Both the position numbers and the translations under genes were made by a program. Below the pieces are notes generated by a model. It did not search any database. It had not been told where the DNA came from and saw only the letters and a program-made list of their open reading frames with translations. A stretch of DNA of 54,517 nucleotides from Anaerolineales bacterium (lineage in GTDB: Bacteria; Chloroflexota; Anaerolineae; Anaerolineales; Villigracilaceae): positions 1 through 54,517 of the forward strand of contig JAFGCG010000118.1 of assembly GCA_016932715.1 (NCBI GenBank), in the 5' to 3' direction. How positions within the stretch are numbered: position 1 is the first letter of the stretch; every line of letters starts with the position of its first letter. Shown piece by piece: positions 8,513 to 17,126 of the stretch.

Positions 8513-8541
8513 TTGACAATTTTGTTTTGCTTCTGTATGGG
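8513..8541 (+). promoter_or_regulatory. Putative promoter of the CsbD-like gene
   Basis: A perfect -35 TTGACA (8513-8518) is followed 17 bases later by TATGGG, a weak -10. It lies 87-115 bases before the CsbD-like start. Confidence 0.4.
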
Positions 8542-8627
8542 GAAAAGGATAGACGCTTATAAACGAAATCACGAAAACTCCCAATGTCTCAAACTGTAGA
8601 AAGCGTTATCTTGAAAAGGAGCACTGC

Positions 8628-8849
8628 ATGATAAACAAAGCGATATTCGAAGAAAATTGGACCCTGATCCGCAGTCGCTCTACCGAGCGGTGGAGCCTGA
8701 TGGCTGATTATGATCTGAGTAAAGTTGACAAGGCGGAGGTCAAACTCAACAAGTTCATCACCATGCTCCGGGTGAAATATGGATATACCCCGGAGAAAGC
8801 TCGTGAAGAGCTCGGCAGGTTCTGGGCGGAATATATAGCCAAGAGTTAA
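8628..8849 (+). CDS. CsbD-like small stress protein (73 aa)
   Basis: The small, charged, helical product follows the CsbD layout: an N-terminal ENWTLIRSRSTERWSLMADYDLSKV segment in place of the usual WKQLKGEAKEKWGKLTDDDL pattern, then KYGYTPEKAREEL, equal to the family YGYSKEEAEKE motif. CsbD proteins are often induced by general stress, but their biochemical role is not established. A strong AAAAGGAG ribosome site lies before the ATG. The gene appears monocistronic. Confidence 0.7.
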   Translation: MINKAIFEENWTLIRSRSTERWSLMADYDLSKVDKAEVKLNKFITMLRVKYGYTPEKAREELGRFWAEYIAKS

Positions 8850-8910
8850 GCTGATATAGAAACGTTTTCTTAAATCCCTGGCTGGATTTGCTACCGGACA
8901 AAATTCAAAA

Positions 8911-8987
8911 TCATCACCACGAAGGTCACGAAGGGACACAAAGGCAAATCTTAAGGCTCTTCCTTCGTGATACTTCGTGCCCTTCCC
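8911..8987. repeat. CACGAAG-type palindromic intergenic repeat
   Basis: CCACGAAGGTCACGAAGG on one side is mirrored by CCTTCGTGATACTTCGTG on the other. It belongs to the same general class as 143-217 and 44895-44972. The gene-free stretch 8850-9253 holds this element, a terminator and a REP-like element, and nothing else seen. Confidence 0.7.
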
Positions 8988-9098
8988 CGGCACCTGCGCC
9001 CGGGGCAGGTGTGTGGTAAAAAACGCATGACGCCATAAAACCTGTCCGATAGTGAATGGCTGGATCGAAAAAGAAACTATGTCAATAAGAAGTGGATG

Positions 9099-9140
9099 AA
9101 AACGGTCTCGGGCCTGATGGCAGCGAGGCCGTTTTGTTTG
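9099..9140. terminator. Terminator hairpin, copy 3 of the family
   Basis: AAAACGGTCTCGG and GCGAGGCCGTTTT arms followed by GTTTGGG. Unlike copies 1 and 2 it does not directly follow a gene end: the nearest gene, CsbD-like, stops about 250 bases before. The right arm carries a change (GAGGCC for GAGACC) that keeps a G-T pair. Confidence 0.7.
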
Positions 9141-9205
9141 GGACCTCACCCCCGATCCCTGCTTACGGTGGGCTTCGCAGTCCTCTAAATTGGAGAGGGG
9201 AGTCT
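9141..9205. repeat. REP-like element (CCTCACCCC ... GGAGAGGGG)
   Basis: Intergenic copy of the element type found in frame in the helicase at 4733-4795. The outer arms CCTCACCCCC and GGAGAGGGGAG are conserved; the centre differs. Confidence 0.6.
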
Positions 9206-9253
9206 TGAGCAGAAAATTGCATCTGAGAATGGAATCGGCTAGAATCCTGCTTA

Positions 9254-9751
9254 ATGGAAGCAATTTTCCAAAAAATAATTGCTACTAATTTTTCAGACGT
9301 GGCGGGGCTGACCGCGGACACGTCGATTCCCATGTCGCAATCCATCATCAACGAAATCATCGCGGCGGCGCTGCAAGGGAACAAAACGATCCAGTCCTGC
9401 CGGGTGTCGATCCATGAACAAAACCGGGTTTCAGTACGTCTTAAAACCAACCTGCTGGCGTGGTCCCTTCATTTGAAAGTGAAACTTGACCGGTCGGTGG
9501 ATTTTGCAAGTTTTTCTTCCCCCAAGCTCAGGATGTGGCTGGAAAACAACCGTTTGTTGGGGAGCCTGGGCTCGTTTTTCAACGCGCTGCCAGAGTGGGC
9601 AAAACTGTATGGCAGCCAGGTTGTGATCGATCTTGGCTCTTTTCTTCACACGCCCGAACAGAAAAGACTGTTCGCTCTGATGAAATCGCTTCAGATTAGA
9701 ACCGGGGAGGGCAAGGCAGTTTTCGACGTCAAAATTGAAGTTGATGAGTAA
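9254..9751 (+). CDS. Hypothetical protein (165 aa)
   Basis: No family was recognised. The product is soluble, with an alternating hydrophobic pattern around residues 55-85 (SCRVSIHEQNRVSVRLKTN) suggesting beta strands, as in lipid-binding or SMP-like barrels, and a C-terminal strand ending VFDVKIEVDE. There is no signal peptide or cysteine. No Shine-Dalgarno is visible; a TAGAAT lies 8 bases before the ATG, so the message could be leaderless. A LolA- or DUF2993-like fold is possible but not shown. Confidence 0.6.
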   Translation: MEAIFQKIIATNFSDVAGLTADTSIPMSQSIINEIIAAALQGNKTIQSCRVSIHEQNRVSVRLKTNLLAWSLHLKVKLDRSVDFASFSSPKLRMWLENNRLLGSLGSFFNALPEWAKLYGSQVVIDLGSFLHTPEQKRLFALMKSLQIRTGEGKAVFDVKIEVDE

Positions 9752-9785
9752 GGTCGGTGTTGACGAATAAGTGGAAGGACAGTGC

Positions 9786-9791
9786 TATACT
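9786..9791 (+). promoter_or_regulatory. Putative extended -10 element (TGCTATACT)
   Basis: TATACT with an upstream TGN lies about 65 bases before the GTG start at 9856. A TTGACG at 9760-9765 gives a long 20-base spacer, so the extended -10 is the main evidence. Confidence 0.45.
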
Positions 9792-9855
9792 ATCGAACAG
9801 GTCCATGTGGAAGTCGTTACTTGACTTCTGAATCCTGAGAATCAGAGAGGCAGTC

Positions 9856-12714
9856 GTGACAAACAACACTTCTATTGTAACCCCTCTTATTGCAGTAAGT
9901 GTGATCCTCGCTGCCGTTACCAGTGGATTTCTTATTGGGAAGGTTGAGAATCAGACTGCTGCCATCACGAATCAACTGGATCTGTACCCCAATATCGAAA
10001 CCATGGGTGTTGTTGCGAATGGCGCCAGCCTGCCTGCGACTGCGCAGCTCCTGTACCGGCAGAGGGGGGAGACAGCCTGGCAGGCCGGTCATCCGCTCGT
10101 TCGCATTGACGATGGTCGCCTCGTGGGGAGTCTCTTCTGGCTTTCGCCGGCCACAACCTATGAGGTCAGGGTAGTTGCCGGGTCTGTGGAGTTTGGAGGC
10201 CTGGGCACGACCCAGCCCGAGGAACTCCCGTTCACACCCGCGCAGGTCCTGCATGTCAATGACGATGCGCCTGCGGGCGGTGACGGTTCGGCTGCCGCGC
10301 CGTTCCGAACCATCCAGGAAGCGGTCAATCGCGCCGTGCCAGGAACACAGGTGCTGGTTGCAGATGGGATTTATCGTGAGGCGGTGACGTTCCCGGCGTC
10401 GGGAAATGCGGACCAGTGGATTCAGGTCAGGGCGGAGGGGCGCGGCGCCATTCTGGATGGCTCAGAGAATCGGAGTGGGAAGATCTGGACGGCGCACCCC
10501 TCCAAAGGACGCGTGTGGTTCATGAAACTCGCCGCGCCGATCAGTTATCTGGCGCGTGATCAAAAGCGTTTCTACAATTATGATGACCTTTCCGGATTGA
10601 TGCAAAGTCGCGGGCATGGCAGGGTAACGATCGACGAAGGCTGGTACTTTGATGCCAGTACCTCACGGCTCTACATCCGCAGCAAGGACGATCCATCCCG
10701 CCATAACTGGCAGATCCCTCGTCTCAGCCACGCGTTCGATGTAAACGGCCGCGATTGGATCTGGATCGAGGGATTTGAAATGCAGTTCTATGGGGCGCGC
10801 TACAGCGGCTGCGGTGTTTGCGCCCAGAACGCCTCGCACCTGGTGATCCGCAGGAACAAAATCCACAACCTGCACCTGGGAATTTTCACCTATTGGACCG
10901 GCGGGGAGGATCGGGGGAATGACATCCGCATCGAATACAATGAGATCTATGATCCCGCGGTCAACGAGTTTCCCTGGCAGGCGACCAAGGGCAGTTCCAT
11001 GGAAGGCACAGGAATCATTGTCAGAGGTCACATCGGCGCGATCGTGCGGGGCAATGAAGTCCATCATTTCTTCAACGGCATCTATACGGGTTCTTCAGCC
11101 TCCAACGCCCTGGAGAATCCCGCGGTTGCGTTCGACGCGGATATTTACAATAACTATATCCATGACATCAGCGATGATGGGTTGGAGCCGGAAGGCGCCT
11201 GTGTCAACCAGCGTTTTCGGAACAACACCGTTGACAGGATGCTGATCGGCGTCTCTTTGGCTCCGATCACGCAGGGTCCCACGTGGGTCCTGCGCTCGAC
11301 CTTCACCAACTTCACCAGCAGCCCCATCAAATGGGCTTCCAACCCGGATGGGATCGTGTTTTTCTATCACAACACAAGCTGGACGAACGCGACGAACCTG
11401 AACGGGATGAGCATGATCACGCCGATCCGCAACACGGTGATGCGCAACAACATCTTTCAGGGGAATCGTTATGCGTTCGAGGAGTCTCTCACCGGTTCGA
11501 GCGGGAACGATTGGAATCATGACAACTGGTATACGACACGAGGAGCGAGCCAGCCTCAATTCAAGTGGGAGAACATCAGCTACAACACGATCGCGCAGTT
11601 ATGTGCGGCGACGGGCCTCGAATGCAATGGACATGAGAATCCGCCGGGATTCACCAACCCGGGCGGCGGGGATTTCACCCTGCTGCCCTCCAGCCCGAAC
11701 ATAGACCGGGGCATCCTGATTCCCGGCATCAATGATCGTTTCAGAGGCAGCGCGCCGGACGTGGGCGCGTACGAAGTTGAAGTTACGTCCGATCCTCCTC
11801 CGGCAGTGCTATCCAGCGCACGCGCAGGTACAAATCCGACCAATGCGACCAGCGTGAACTTCACTGTGACGTTCTCTGAATCGGTAAGCGGTGTGGATGG
11901 CAGCGACTTCAAAGTCGTTTCCAGCCAGGGTATCACCGGGGCTTCTCTCACAAGCGTAACTCCCGTCTCATGGACGACATACACGGTTGACGTCAATACC
12001 GGTTCCGGCAACGGCAGCCTGCGCCTCGATGTGATTGATAACGACAGCATCGTCGATTCCACAGGTCAGCCGCTGGGTGGAACCGGGACAAATAACGGGA
12101 GCTTCACCACCGGTGAAGAGTACACGATCAACAAATCCGCCACGAACACGGTTTCCGTAAGCTTCAAATCGGCCGCTGCCTATGATGGCTGGATTCTCGA
12201 ATCGGGGGAAAGCACCAATGTGGGAGGCACGCTCGACAAAAATGCTACAACGTTCAACGTCGGTGACGATCAGAAGGACAGGCAATATAAAGGTGTTGTC
12301 TCCTTCGATACGAACGCCCTCCCGGATAACGCGGTGATCGTCTCCGTGCAGTTGAAAGTCAAGAGGCAGGGTATCGTCGGAGCCGACCCGTTCGGGACGC
12401 ATGGGTCCCTGCTGGTAGAGACTCGTAATGGTCCATTTGGCGGTAGTGCTGCGCTAACAACCGCGGACTTTTCTGCCGCAGCCAGTCCGGGCGCCGTTCA
12501 GGATCCGGTTACCGGCCTGACGTCCAGCTGGTATGCCGTCCCATTGAGCAGTGGCAACCTGGTCCTGATCAACAAGGGCGGTGTGACCCAGTTCCGCCTG
12601 TTCTTCAGCAGGGACGATAACGATGACCTGGGTGCAGATTATATTAAATTCTTCTCGGGCAATTCGACCGATGCCAATAAACCGGAATTGATCGTTACCT
12701 ATTACGTACCATAG
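9856..12714 (+). CDS. Secreted right-handed beta-helix protein with C-terminal adhesion-type domains (952 aa)
   Basis: The start is GTG with a GAGAGG ribosome site. Residues 8-27 form a signal peptide or anchor. There follow a fibronectin-III-like domain (about 35-115), a DUF1565-type start of a beta helix (VNDDAPAGGDGS...APFRTIQEAV, about 133-175), a parallel beta-helix with NosD-like N-rich turns to about 580, and a choice-of-anchor Q-like segment ending DVGAYEV (about 590-645). An Ig-like domain (about 650-755; NFTVTFSESVSGVD, DNDSIVD) and a C-terminal DNRLRE/CBM-like beta domain (about 765-952) follow. The architecture is that of an extracellular polysaccharide-binding or -degrading protein; no catalytic residues could be assigned. 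It is probably anchored by its N-terminus or released. Confidence 0.8.
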   Translation: MTNNTSIVTPLIAVSVILAAVTSGFLIGKVENQTAAITNQLDLYPNIETMGVVANGASLPATAQLLYRQRGETAWQAGHPLVRIDDGRLVGSLFWLSPATTYEVRVVAGSVEFGGLGTTQPEELPFTPAQVLHVNDDAPAGGDGSAAAPFRTIQEAVNRAVPGTQVLVADGIYREAVTFPASGNADQWIQVRAEGRGAILDGSENRSGKIWTAHPSKGRVWFMKLAAPISYLARDQKRFYNYDDLSGLMQSRGHGRVTIDEGWYFDASTSRLYIRSKDDPSRHNWQIPRLSHAFDVNGRDWIWIEGFEMQFYGARYSGCGVCAQNASHLVIRRNKIHNLHLGIFTYWTGGEDRGNDIRIEYNEIYDPAVNEFPWQATKGSSMEGTGIIVRGHIGAIVRGNEVHHFFNGIYTGSSASNALENPAVAFDADIYNNYIHDISDDGLEPEGACVNQRFRNNTVDRMLIGVSLAPITQGPTWVLRSTFTNFTSSPIKWASNPDGIVFFYHNTSWTNATNLNGMSMITPIRNTVMRNNIFQGNRYAFEESLTGSSGNDWNHDNWYTTRGASQPQFKWENISYNTIAQLCAATGLECNGHENPPGFTNPGGGDFTLLPSSPNIDRGILIPGINDRFRGSAPDVGAYEVEVTSDPPPAVLSSARAGTNPTNATSVNFTVTFSESVSGVDGSDFKVVSSQGITGASLTSVTPVSWTTYTVDVNTGSGNGSLRLDVIDNDSIVDSTGQPLGGTGTNNGSFTTGEEYTINKSATNTVSVSFKSAAAYDGWILESGESTNVGGTLDKNATTFNVGDDQKDRQYKGVVSFDTNALPDNAVIVSVQLKVKRQGIVGADPFGTHGSLLVETRNGPFGGSAALTTADFSAAASPGAVQDPVTGLTSSWYAVPLSSGNLVLINKGGVTQFRLFFSRDDNDDLGADYIKFFSGNSTDANKPELIVTYYVP

Positions 12715-12794
12715 GCAGGTTTGCCAGGCGTTCATCTCCATGGAAAGTCATGTCGCTGTCCCGGGCGGGAGGCGCGACCGGAGGAAAACGCTGG

Positions 12795-12800
12795 TACAAT
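12795..12800 (+). promoter_or_regulatory. Putative -10 element (TACAAT)
   Basis: TACAAT lies 27 bases before the GTG start at 12828. No -35 was recognised. Confidence 0.4.
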
Positions 12801-12827
12801 TTCATAGAGATTCTTCAGGAGGTTGGA

Positions 12828-15206
12828 GTGGCGAGACAAATCATTGGACCCGATGTAAGTTTTTATCAGGATGACCCTGGTACAGTCCAGGAGATCAACT
12901 TCGAGCGGATGAACCAGGCTGCCGATTTCGTCATTATCCGCGCCGGACAGAACCTGTGGGCGGATTCCGATTTCAAGAACAACTGGCGCAGGGCGAAGGA
13001 AGTTGGCTTGCCGCGTGGTTCGTACTGGTTCTACGACAGTCGCGCGGATCCCCGGCAGCAGGCTGAATTATGGGTCAACCTGCTCAGCGGCGATCTGGGG
13101 GAGTTGCCGCTTTTCCTCGACCTCGAAGAAGCCTATCTCGGATCATACGCGGGCTGGCAGCATTGGAAGACATGCCTAGAGCGACTGAAAGCACTGGTGG
13201 GCGCCAAGGAAATTGGCATTTACACTGCCTATTACTACTGGAACAGTAATGCACCGCTCAGCCAGCCCAATGAGTTGGAATACTTCCACCGTTATCCACT
13301 ATGGATTGCCAACTATGGCGTGTCCCAGCCTTTGGTTCCCAAACCCTGGGACACAAGTGAATGGCTGTTCTGGCAGTTTACAGCCAGCGGCGATGGGCTC
13401 GGGTATGGGGCAGAAAGCCTGGAGATCGACCTGAACTATTTCAACGGGGATGCACAGGCGTTCGCCCAGCGCTTCGACGTCTCTGTGCCGGAAGACCCGA
13501 CTCCTCCGGAAACGGGACTCCAGTACCGCGTCAACGCGGGGACCTTGAATGTGCGCGAGGGACCCGGCACGAATTACAAAGCGATCGGCTTTTTCCAGAG
13601 GAACGATGTGGTCGAATCGCTCGAATCGAATGACAATGGCAGTTGGCTGCGGGTCCGCCGGGTGAGCGATGGTTTTACCGGCTGGTGTTCCAGCGCCTAT
13701 CTTGTGAAAATTACGCCGCCGACTCCGCCGCCTCCGCCTCCCACCGGCGAGCGCTACCGCGTCAATGTCGGGAGTCTGTACGTGCGCGAGGGACCCGGCA
13801 CGAATTACAAAGCGGTCGGTTATCTGGTAAGGAACGATATTGTCGAGGCGCTTGAATTCAATAGCGATGGAAGCTGGACGCGCCTCCGCCGCCCCACCGA
13901 TGGGCTAACCGGCTGGAGTTCGAGCCAGTACCTCGAAAAGATCGATACCACGCCGCCGCCTCCTCCGCCCCCGCCTCCCACAGGAGAAAAATATCGGGTC
14001 ACGGCTACCAGGCTCCACGTCCGCGAAGGACCCGGGACAGAGTACAACTCGCTTGGCTACGTTGAGCTCAATGAAATCGTCACTGCGATCGGCGCCAACG
14101 CTGACGAGACCTGGAGACAAATCCGCCGAAGTGACGGGCTGACGGGCTGGTCTTATGCCGTCTACCTGGTCCTGGTCCCGGACTCGCCAACGCCTGAGCC
14201 GGAACCATCCCCTGATGACGTGACCGGAAACTGGTATCGCGCCACGAGCAAAGTAAACGCGCGCCAGGGAGCGGGAACGAACTTCGCTGTGATTGGCTCT
14301 CTGAGCAAGGACGAAGTGGTGGAGGCACTGAGCGCAAACGCAGATCAAAGCTGGATCCGCTTCCGCCGGGTGGACGGCTGGATCGCCTGGGCGTCCAGTG
14401 ACTACCTCACAAACGTTGGCAAGACTCCCGCTTCCGTCAAGCAAAATGTGTTCAAGGGAGTGACGTATTACCGGGCCGTCAGTACCAGTCCTCACCCGCT
14501 GACCTCGCACGTTCTCGAAATCGACACGAAGACTGCAGAGACCCTGCGTTTCCTGGTGACTCCTGCCGTGCGCAATACGGTCCCGCAATTGTGTACGCGC
14601 ACCACCTCGCAATTCTTGGATGACAATGATGTCCAGATTGCCATCAACGGAGATGAATATTACTATATGAATCCGGCGGAGTACCCGCCGCTGGATTATT
14701 GTGCCACTGGTGACCCGGTGAGGCCCGCAGGGTACGCAGCTTCACGCGGCAAGGTCTATTCGGAGAAATTAGCCGGGCGTCCCGTTCTGTATATCAATAA
14801 ACAGAACGAGTTCACCTTCGATGCAGCCAAAGGGAGGGTATACAATGCCATCTCCGGTCAGCGCATGCTGGTCGTCAAAGGGAAGAAGGTTGCCGGCTTG
14901 GATACAAGCCAGCTTCAGCCGCGCACGGCGTTTGGCGTCAATCAAAATGGCCGCTGGGTCTACCTGGTCGTGATGGAGGGCCATGAACAAGCCAGTGAGG
15001 GCGCCAGCTTCAGTGAACTGGCTGACCTGTTACTCTCTTACGGTGTGTATACCGCGATGAGCTTCGATGGGGGTGGCTCCTCCAGCATGGCGATCGAAGG
15101 CGTGGACAGGCTTCCGCGCCTGTTGAACACGCCTGTCAATGAAGGTACCGTTGGCAAGGAGCGGGCTGTTGCCAATCACCTGGGAATTTCACTGAAGAAG
15201 ACGTGA
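12828..15206 (+). CDS. GH25 lysozyme-like / four SH3b / phosphodiester glycosidase fusion (792 aa)
   Basis: A GTG start at 12828 is preferred over the longer ORF because a perfect AGGAGGT lies 4-5 bases before it and the GH25 domain begins at once. Residues 1-210 resemble GH25 muramidase (GPDVSFYQ, FLDLEEAY with the acidic catalytic pair). Four SH3b repeats follow (about 231-296, 308-373, 387-450, 465-530), each with VREGPGTNY- or ARQGAGTNF-type cores and separated by Pro-rich linkers. The C-terminal 250 residues match the NAGPA-type phosphodiester glycosidase domain, with FDGGGSSSMAIEG near residue 750. Both enzyme families act on peptidoglycan or exopolysaccharide, and the SH3b domains would bind the wall. 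No signal peptide is visible, which is odd for a wall-acting enzyme. Confidence 0.8.
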   Translation: MARQIIGPDVSFYQDDPGTVQEINFERMNQAADFVIIRAGQNLWADSDFKNNWRRAKEVGLPRGSYWFYDSRADPRQQAELWVNLLSGDLGELPLFLDLEEAYLGSYAGWQHWKTCLERLKALVGAKEIGIYTAYYYWNSNAPLSQPNELEYFHRYPLWIANYGVSQPLVPKPWDTSEWLFWQFTASGDGLGYGAESLEIDLNYFNGDAQAFAQRFDVSVPEDPTPPETGLQYRVNAGTLNVREGPGTNYKAIGFFQRNDVVESLESNDNGSWLRVRRVSDGFTGWCSSAYLVKITPPTPPPPPPTGERYRVNVGSLYVREGPGTNYKAVGYLVRNDIVEALEFNSDGSWTRLRRPTDGLTGWSSSQYLEKIDTTPPPPPPPPPTGEKYRVTATRLHVREGPGTEYNSLGYVELNEIVTAIGANADETWRQIRRSDGLTGWSYAVYLVLVPDSPTPEPEPSPDDVTGNWYRATSKVNARQGAGTNFAVIGSLSKDEVVEALSANADQSWIRFRRVDGWIAWASSDYLTNVGKTPASVKQNVFKGVTYYRAVSTSPHPLTSHVLEIDTKTAETLRFLVTPAVRNTVPQLCTRTTSQFLDDNDVQIAINGDEYYYMNPAEYPPLDYCATGDPVRPAGYAASRGKVYSEKLAGRPVLYINKQNEFTFDAAKGRVYNAISGQRMLVVKGKKVAGLDTSQLQPRTAFGVNQNGRWVYLVVMEGHEQASEGASFSELADLLLSYGVYTAMSFDGGGSSSMAIEGVDRLPRLLNTPVNEGTVGKERAVANHLGISLKKT

Positions 15207-15228
15207 GTTGATCATAACCTGCTAAATT

Positions 15229-15262
15229 AAAAAGGCTTCGGTGGCAGATCCGAAGTCTTTTT
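15229..15262. terminator. Bidirectional terminator between convergent genes
   Basis: AAAAAGGCTTCGG and CCGAAGTCTTTTT arms around an 8-base loop, A-rich on one side and T-rich on the other, between the GH25 and STAS gene ends. Confidence 0.85.
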
Positions 15263-15265
15263 AAT

Positions 15266-15619
15266 TTATGAGATTTCCTTTTTCAATTCCGAGATTACCG
15301 TATCCAAATCATAATAAATTGGAATGATCAATGGCACGCCAGCCAGTTCCAATATGCTTTCCACGGACTTTTGTGGACTGAGCAGAACCATCTTCCCGCC
15401 GTGACGGGCAACGGACCTGGCTGAATTTACCAGCATGGGAATCCCGATGGAGGAAATGTAACTTACCTGGGATAAGTCCACCAGGACGCGGACATTTTCA
15501 CCCGCGCAGCGGCGCACGAATTCGACTTCAATCGCGTAGGTTCCGTTCATATCCAGGACGCCAATGAGTCTGATCAGGCGGATGCCATTATCGAGTTCGC
15601 TGTATTCGAGTTGCATCAC
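15266..15619 (-). CDS. STAS-domain anti-sigma factor antagonist-like protein (117 aa)
   Basis: Length and fold pattern match SpoIIAA/RsbV-type STAS proteins: a strand-rich N-terminus (RLIGVLDMNGTYAI), then VLVDLSQVSYISSIGI where the family has D-SSG. Ser57 aligns with the phospho-acceptor serine, while the preceding Asp is Ser56 here. Such proteins bind anti-sigma factor kinases in a phosphorylation-controlled way. The start is 6 bp after the stop of the cystathionine beta-synthase gene, so the two are probably co-transcribed; no anti-sigma kinase gene is in the window. Whether it regulates sigma factors or another STAS partner is unknown. Confidence 0.8.
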   Translation of the reverse strand: MMQLEYSELDNGIRLIRLIGVLDMNGTYAIEVEFVRRCAGENVRVLVDLSQVSYISSIGIPMLVNSARSVARHGGKMVLLSPQKSVESILELAGVPLIIPIYYDLDTVISELKKEIS

Positions 15620-15625
15620 ATTTGC

Positions 15626-17038
15626 CTATATCTTGCCCGCCACGTAATCCAGCACATCGATCTTCGTCAGGATTCCGACCGGCTGGCTGTTTTCCACGAC
15701 AATCAAAGCATAGCCTGCCGTCAGGGAAGGCATGGTCTCATCGAGCGAGGTCTCGGGCGGGAAGACCGCGCCAGCATTCTGCACAAGCGCATCGATCGTT
15801 TCGTCAGGGCTGTGATCGTGTTTTTCGAGCATATGGTTGAGCAGGTCCACCTCTTCCAGCAAGCCGACCAGTTCGCCGTTTGCACCGACGACCGGCATCT
15901 GTGAAATGCTGTGCTGGTGCATCACGCTGACAACCTTCCGCATCGAATCGCCCAGGGTTGCAACATGAAGAGCTTTGTTCGGTTTGGCGATCAACAGGTC
16001 GTTGAGCGTGATCTCGCCAAACTCTGTCGAAAGGAATCCGAACTCGCGCATCCACTTATCGTCGTAGAATTTCGAGAGATAGCGCGAACCCGAATCGGGA
16101 AAAATGACAACTGCCAGGCGATCCCCTTTTAGTTTGCGACAATATTTGATCGCGCCTGCCAGCGCCGAGCCGGAGGAGCCGCCCGCGAAGATCCCTTCCT
16201 GGTGGACCAACTGCCGGGCAGCCAGGAACGACTCCCGGTCGCCGGCGCGCTCGATCCAATCCACGACGGAAAGGTCGGTAGCCGAGGGGAGGAAGTCCTC
16301 GCCGATCCCTTCCACTTTGTACGTTTTGGGATAGGCGCCTTCGGGGATCCTGCCTTTGTTCTGCCAGATCTCTGTCAGGATGGAGCCCTCGATATCCACG
16401 CCGACGATCCTGATGTCTGGATTCCTGGATTTCAGATATCTGCCGACGCCCGAGATCGTCCCACCGGTCCCCATGCCGATGATGACATCGGTCACGCGCC
16501 CCTCGGTCTGCTTCCACAACTCGGGTCCCGTCGTCCGCTCGTGGGTCAACGGGTTGTCGGGATTGTGATATTGGTTGGCGAGGATGGCATTGGGCGTCTC
16601 GCGCGCGAAACGCCTGGCAACCTCATAATACGAGCGCGGATCTTCCGGTCTAACATCCGTTGGCGTGATCACAACCTTTGCCCCATAGGCCCGCAGCAGC
16701 AAAATCTTTTCATTGCTCATTTTGTCTGGCATGACGAAGATTGTCTTATAGCCTTTCAACGCCGCGGCGATGGCAAGTCCCACGCCGGTATTGCCGCTGG
16801 TCGCCTCGACGATCGTCCCGCCCTTCTTCAGCTCACCCTGCTTTTCAGCCTGTTCGATGATGAACGCACCCACGCGATCCTTCACCGAACCACCGGGATT
16901 CATGAATTCCAATTTGGCATAAAGTGGCACGAGCAGGTCGCGCCCGATGCGACTCAACCGCACAAGCGGAGTATTTCCAATTGCCCCCAGAATACTATTA
17001 AAAACCCGTCTCTCTTCCGAAACCGGTAACCCTTCCAT
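15626..17038 (-). CDS. Cystathionine beta-synthase with CBS-domain pair (470 aa)
   Basis: A PLP-dependent fold-type II enzyme that condenses serine (or an activated serine) with homocysteine in transsulfuration, or acts as a cysteine synthase. PLP lysine is Lys53 in PGGSVKDR; the substrate loop TSGNTG and the phosphate-binding GTGGTISG are intact. Residues about 350-470 hold two CBS modules (SISQMPVVGANGELVG and YALIVVENSQPVGILTK), which in this family can sense S-adenosylmethionine. The ATG at 17038 was preferred over one six codons upstream because AAAGGAGAG sits at ribosome-site distance. The heme-binding N-terminus of animal enzymes is absent. It is co-directional with the STAS gene. Confidence 0.88.
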   Translation of the reverse strand: MEGLPVSEERRVFNSILGAIGNTPLVRLSRIGRDLLVPLYAKLEFMNPGGSVKDRVGAFIIEQAEKQGELKKGGTIVEATSGNTGVGLAIAAALKGYKTIFVMPDKMSNEKILLLRAYGAKVVITPTDVRPEDPRSYYEVARRFARETPNAILANQYHNPDNPLTHERTTGPELWKQTEGRVTDVIIGMGTGGTISGVGRYLKSRNPDIRIVGVDIEGSILTEIWQNKGRIPEGAYPKTYKVEGIGEDFLPSATDLSVVDWIERAGDRESFLAARQLVHQEGIFAGGSSGSALAGAIKYCRKLKGDRLAVVIFPDSGSRYLSKFYDDKWMREFGFLSTEFGEITLNDLLIAKPNKALHVATLGDSMRKVVSVMHQHSISQMPVVGANGELVGLLEEVDLLNHMLEKHDHSPDETIDALVQNAGAVFPPETSLDETMPSLTAGYALIVVENSQPVGILTKIDVLDYVAGKI

Positions 17039-17052
17039 TCTCTCTCCTTTGG

Positions 17053-17082
17053 TCATTTTCCATAATTATACCTGTATGGAAA
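17053..17082. promoter_or_regulatory. Inverted repeat in the divergent cystathionine beta-synthase / toxin-antitoxin spacer
   Basis: ATTTTCCATA and TATGGAAAAT, 10-bp perfect arms separated by 10 bases, lie 15 bases upstream of the cystathionine beta-synthase start. This is a candidate operator for either direction. Confidence 0.5.
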
Positions 17083-17126
17083 ATTGCAAATTAAAGCTTG
17101 ACGGAAGACAAAAAAAGTTGCATAAT

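Noticed and set aside
12750..12827. Longer N-terminus for the GH25 fusion protein (start at 12750)
   Set aside because: The extra 26 codons have no ribosome site and include the -10-like TACAAT; the GTG at 12828 has a perfect AGGAGGT.
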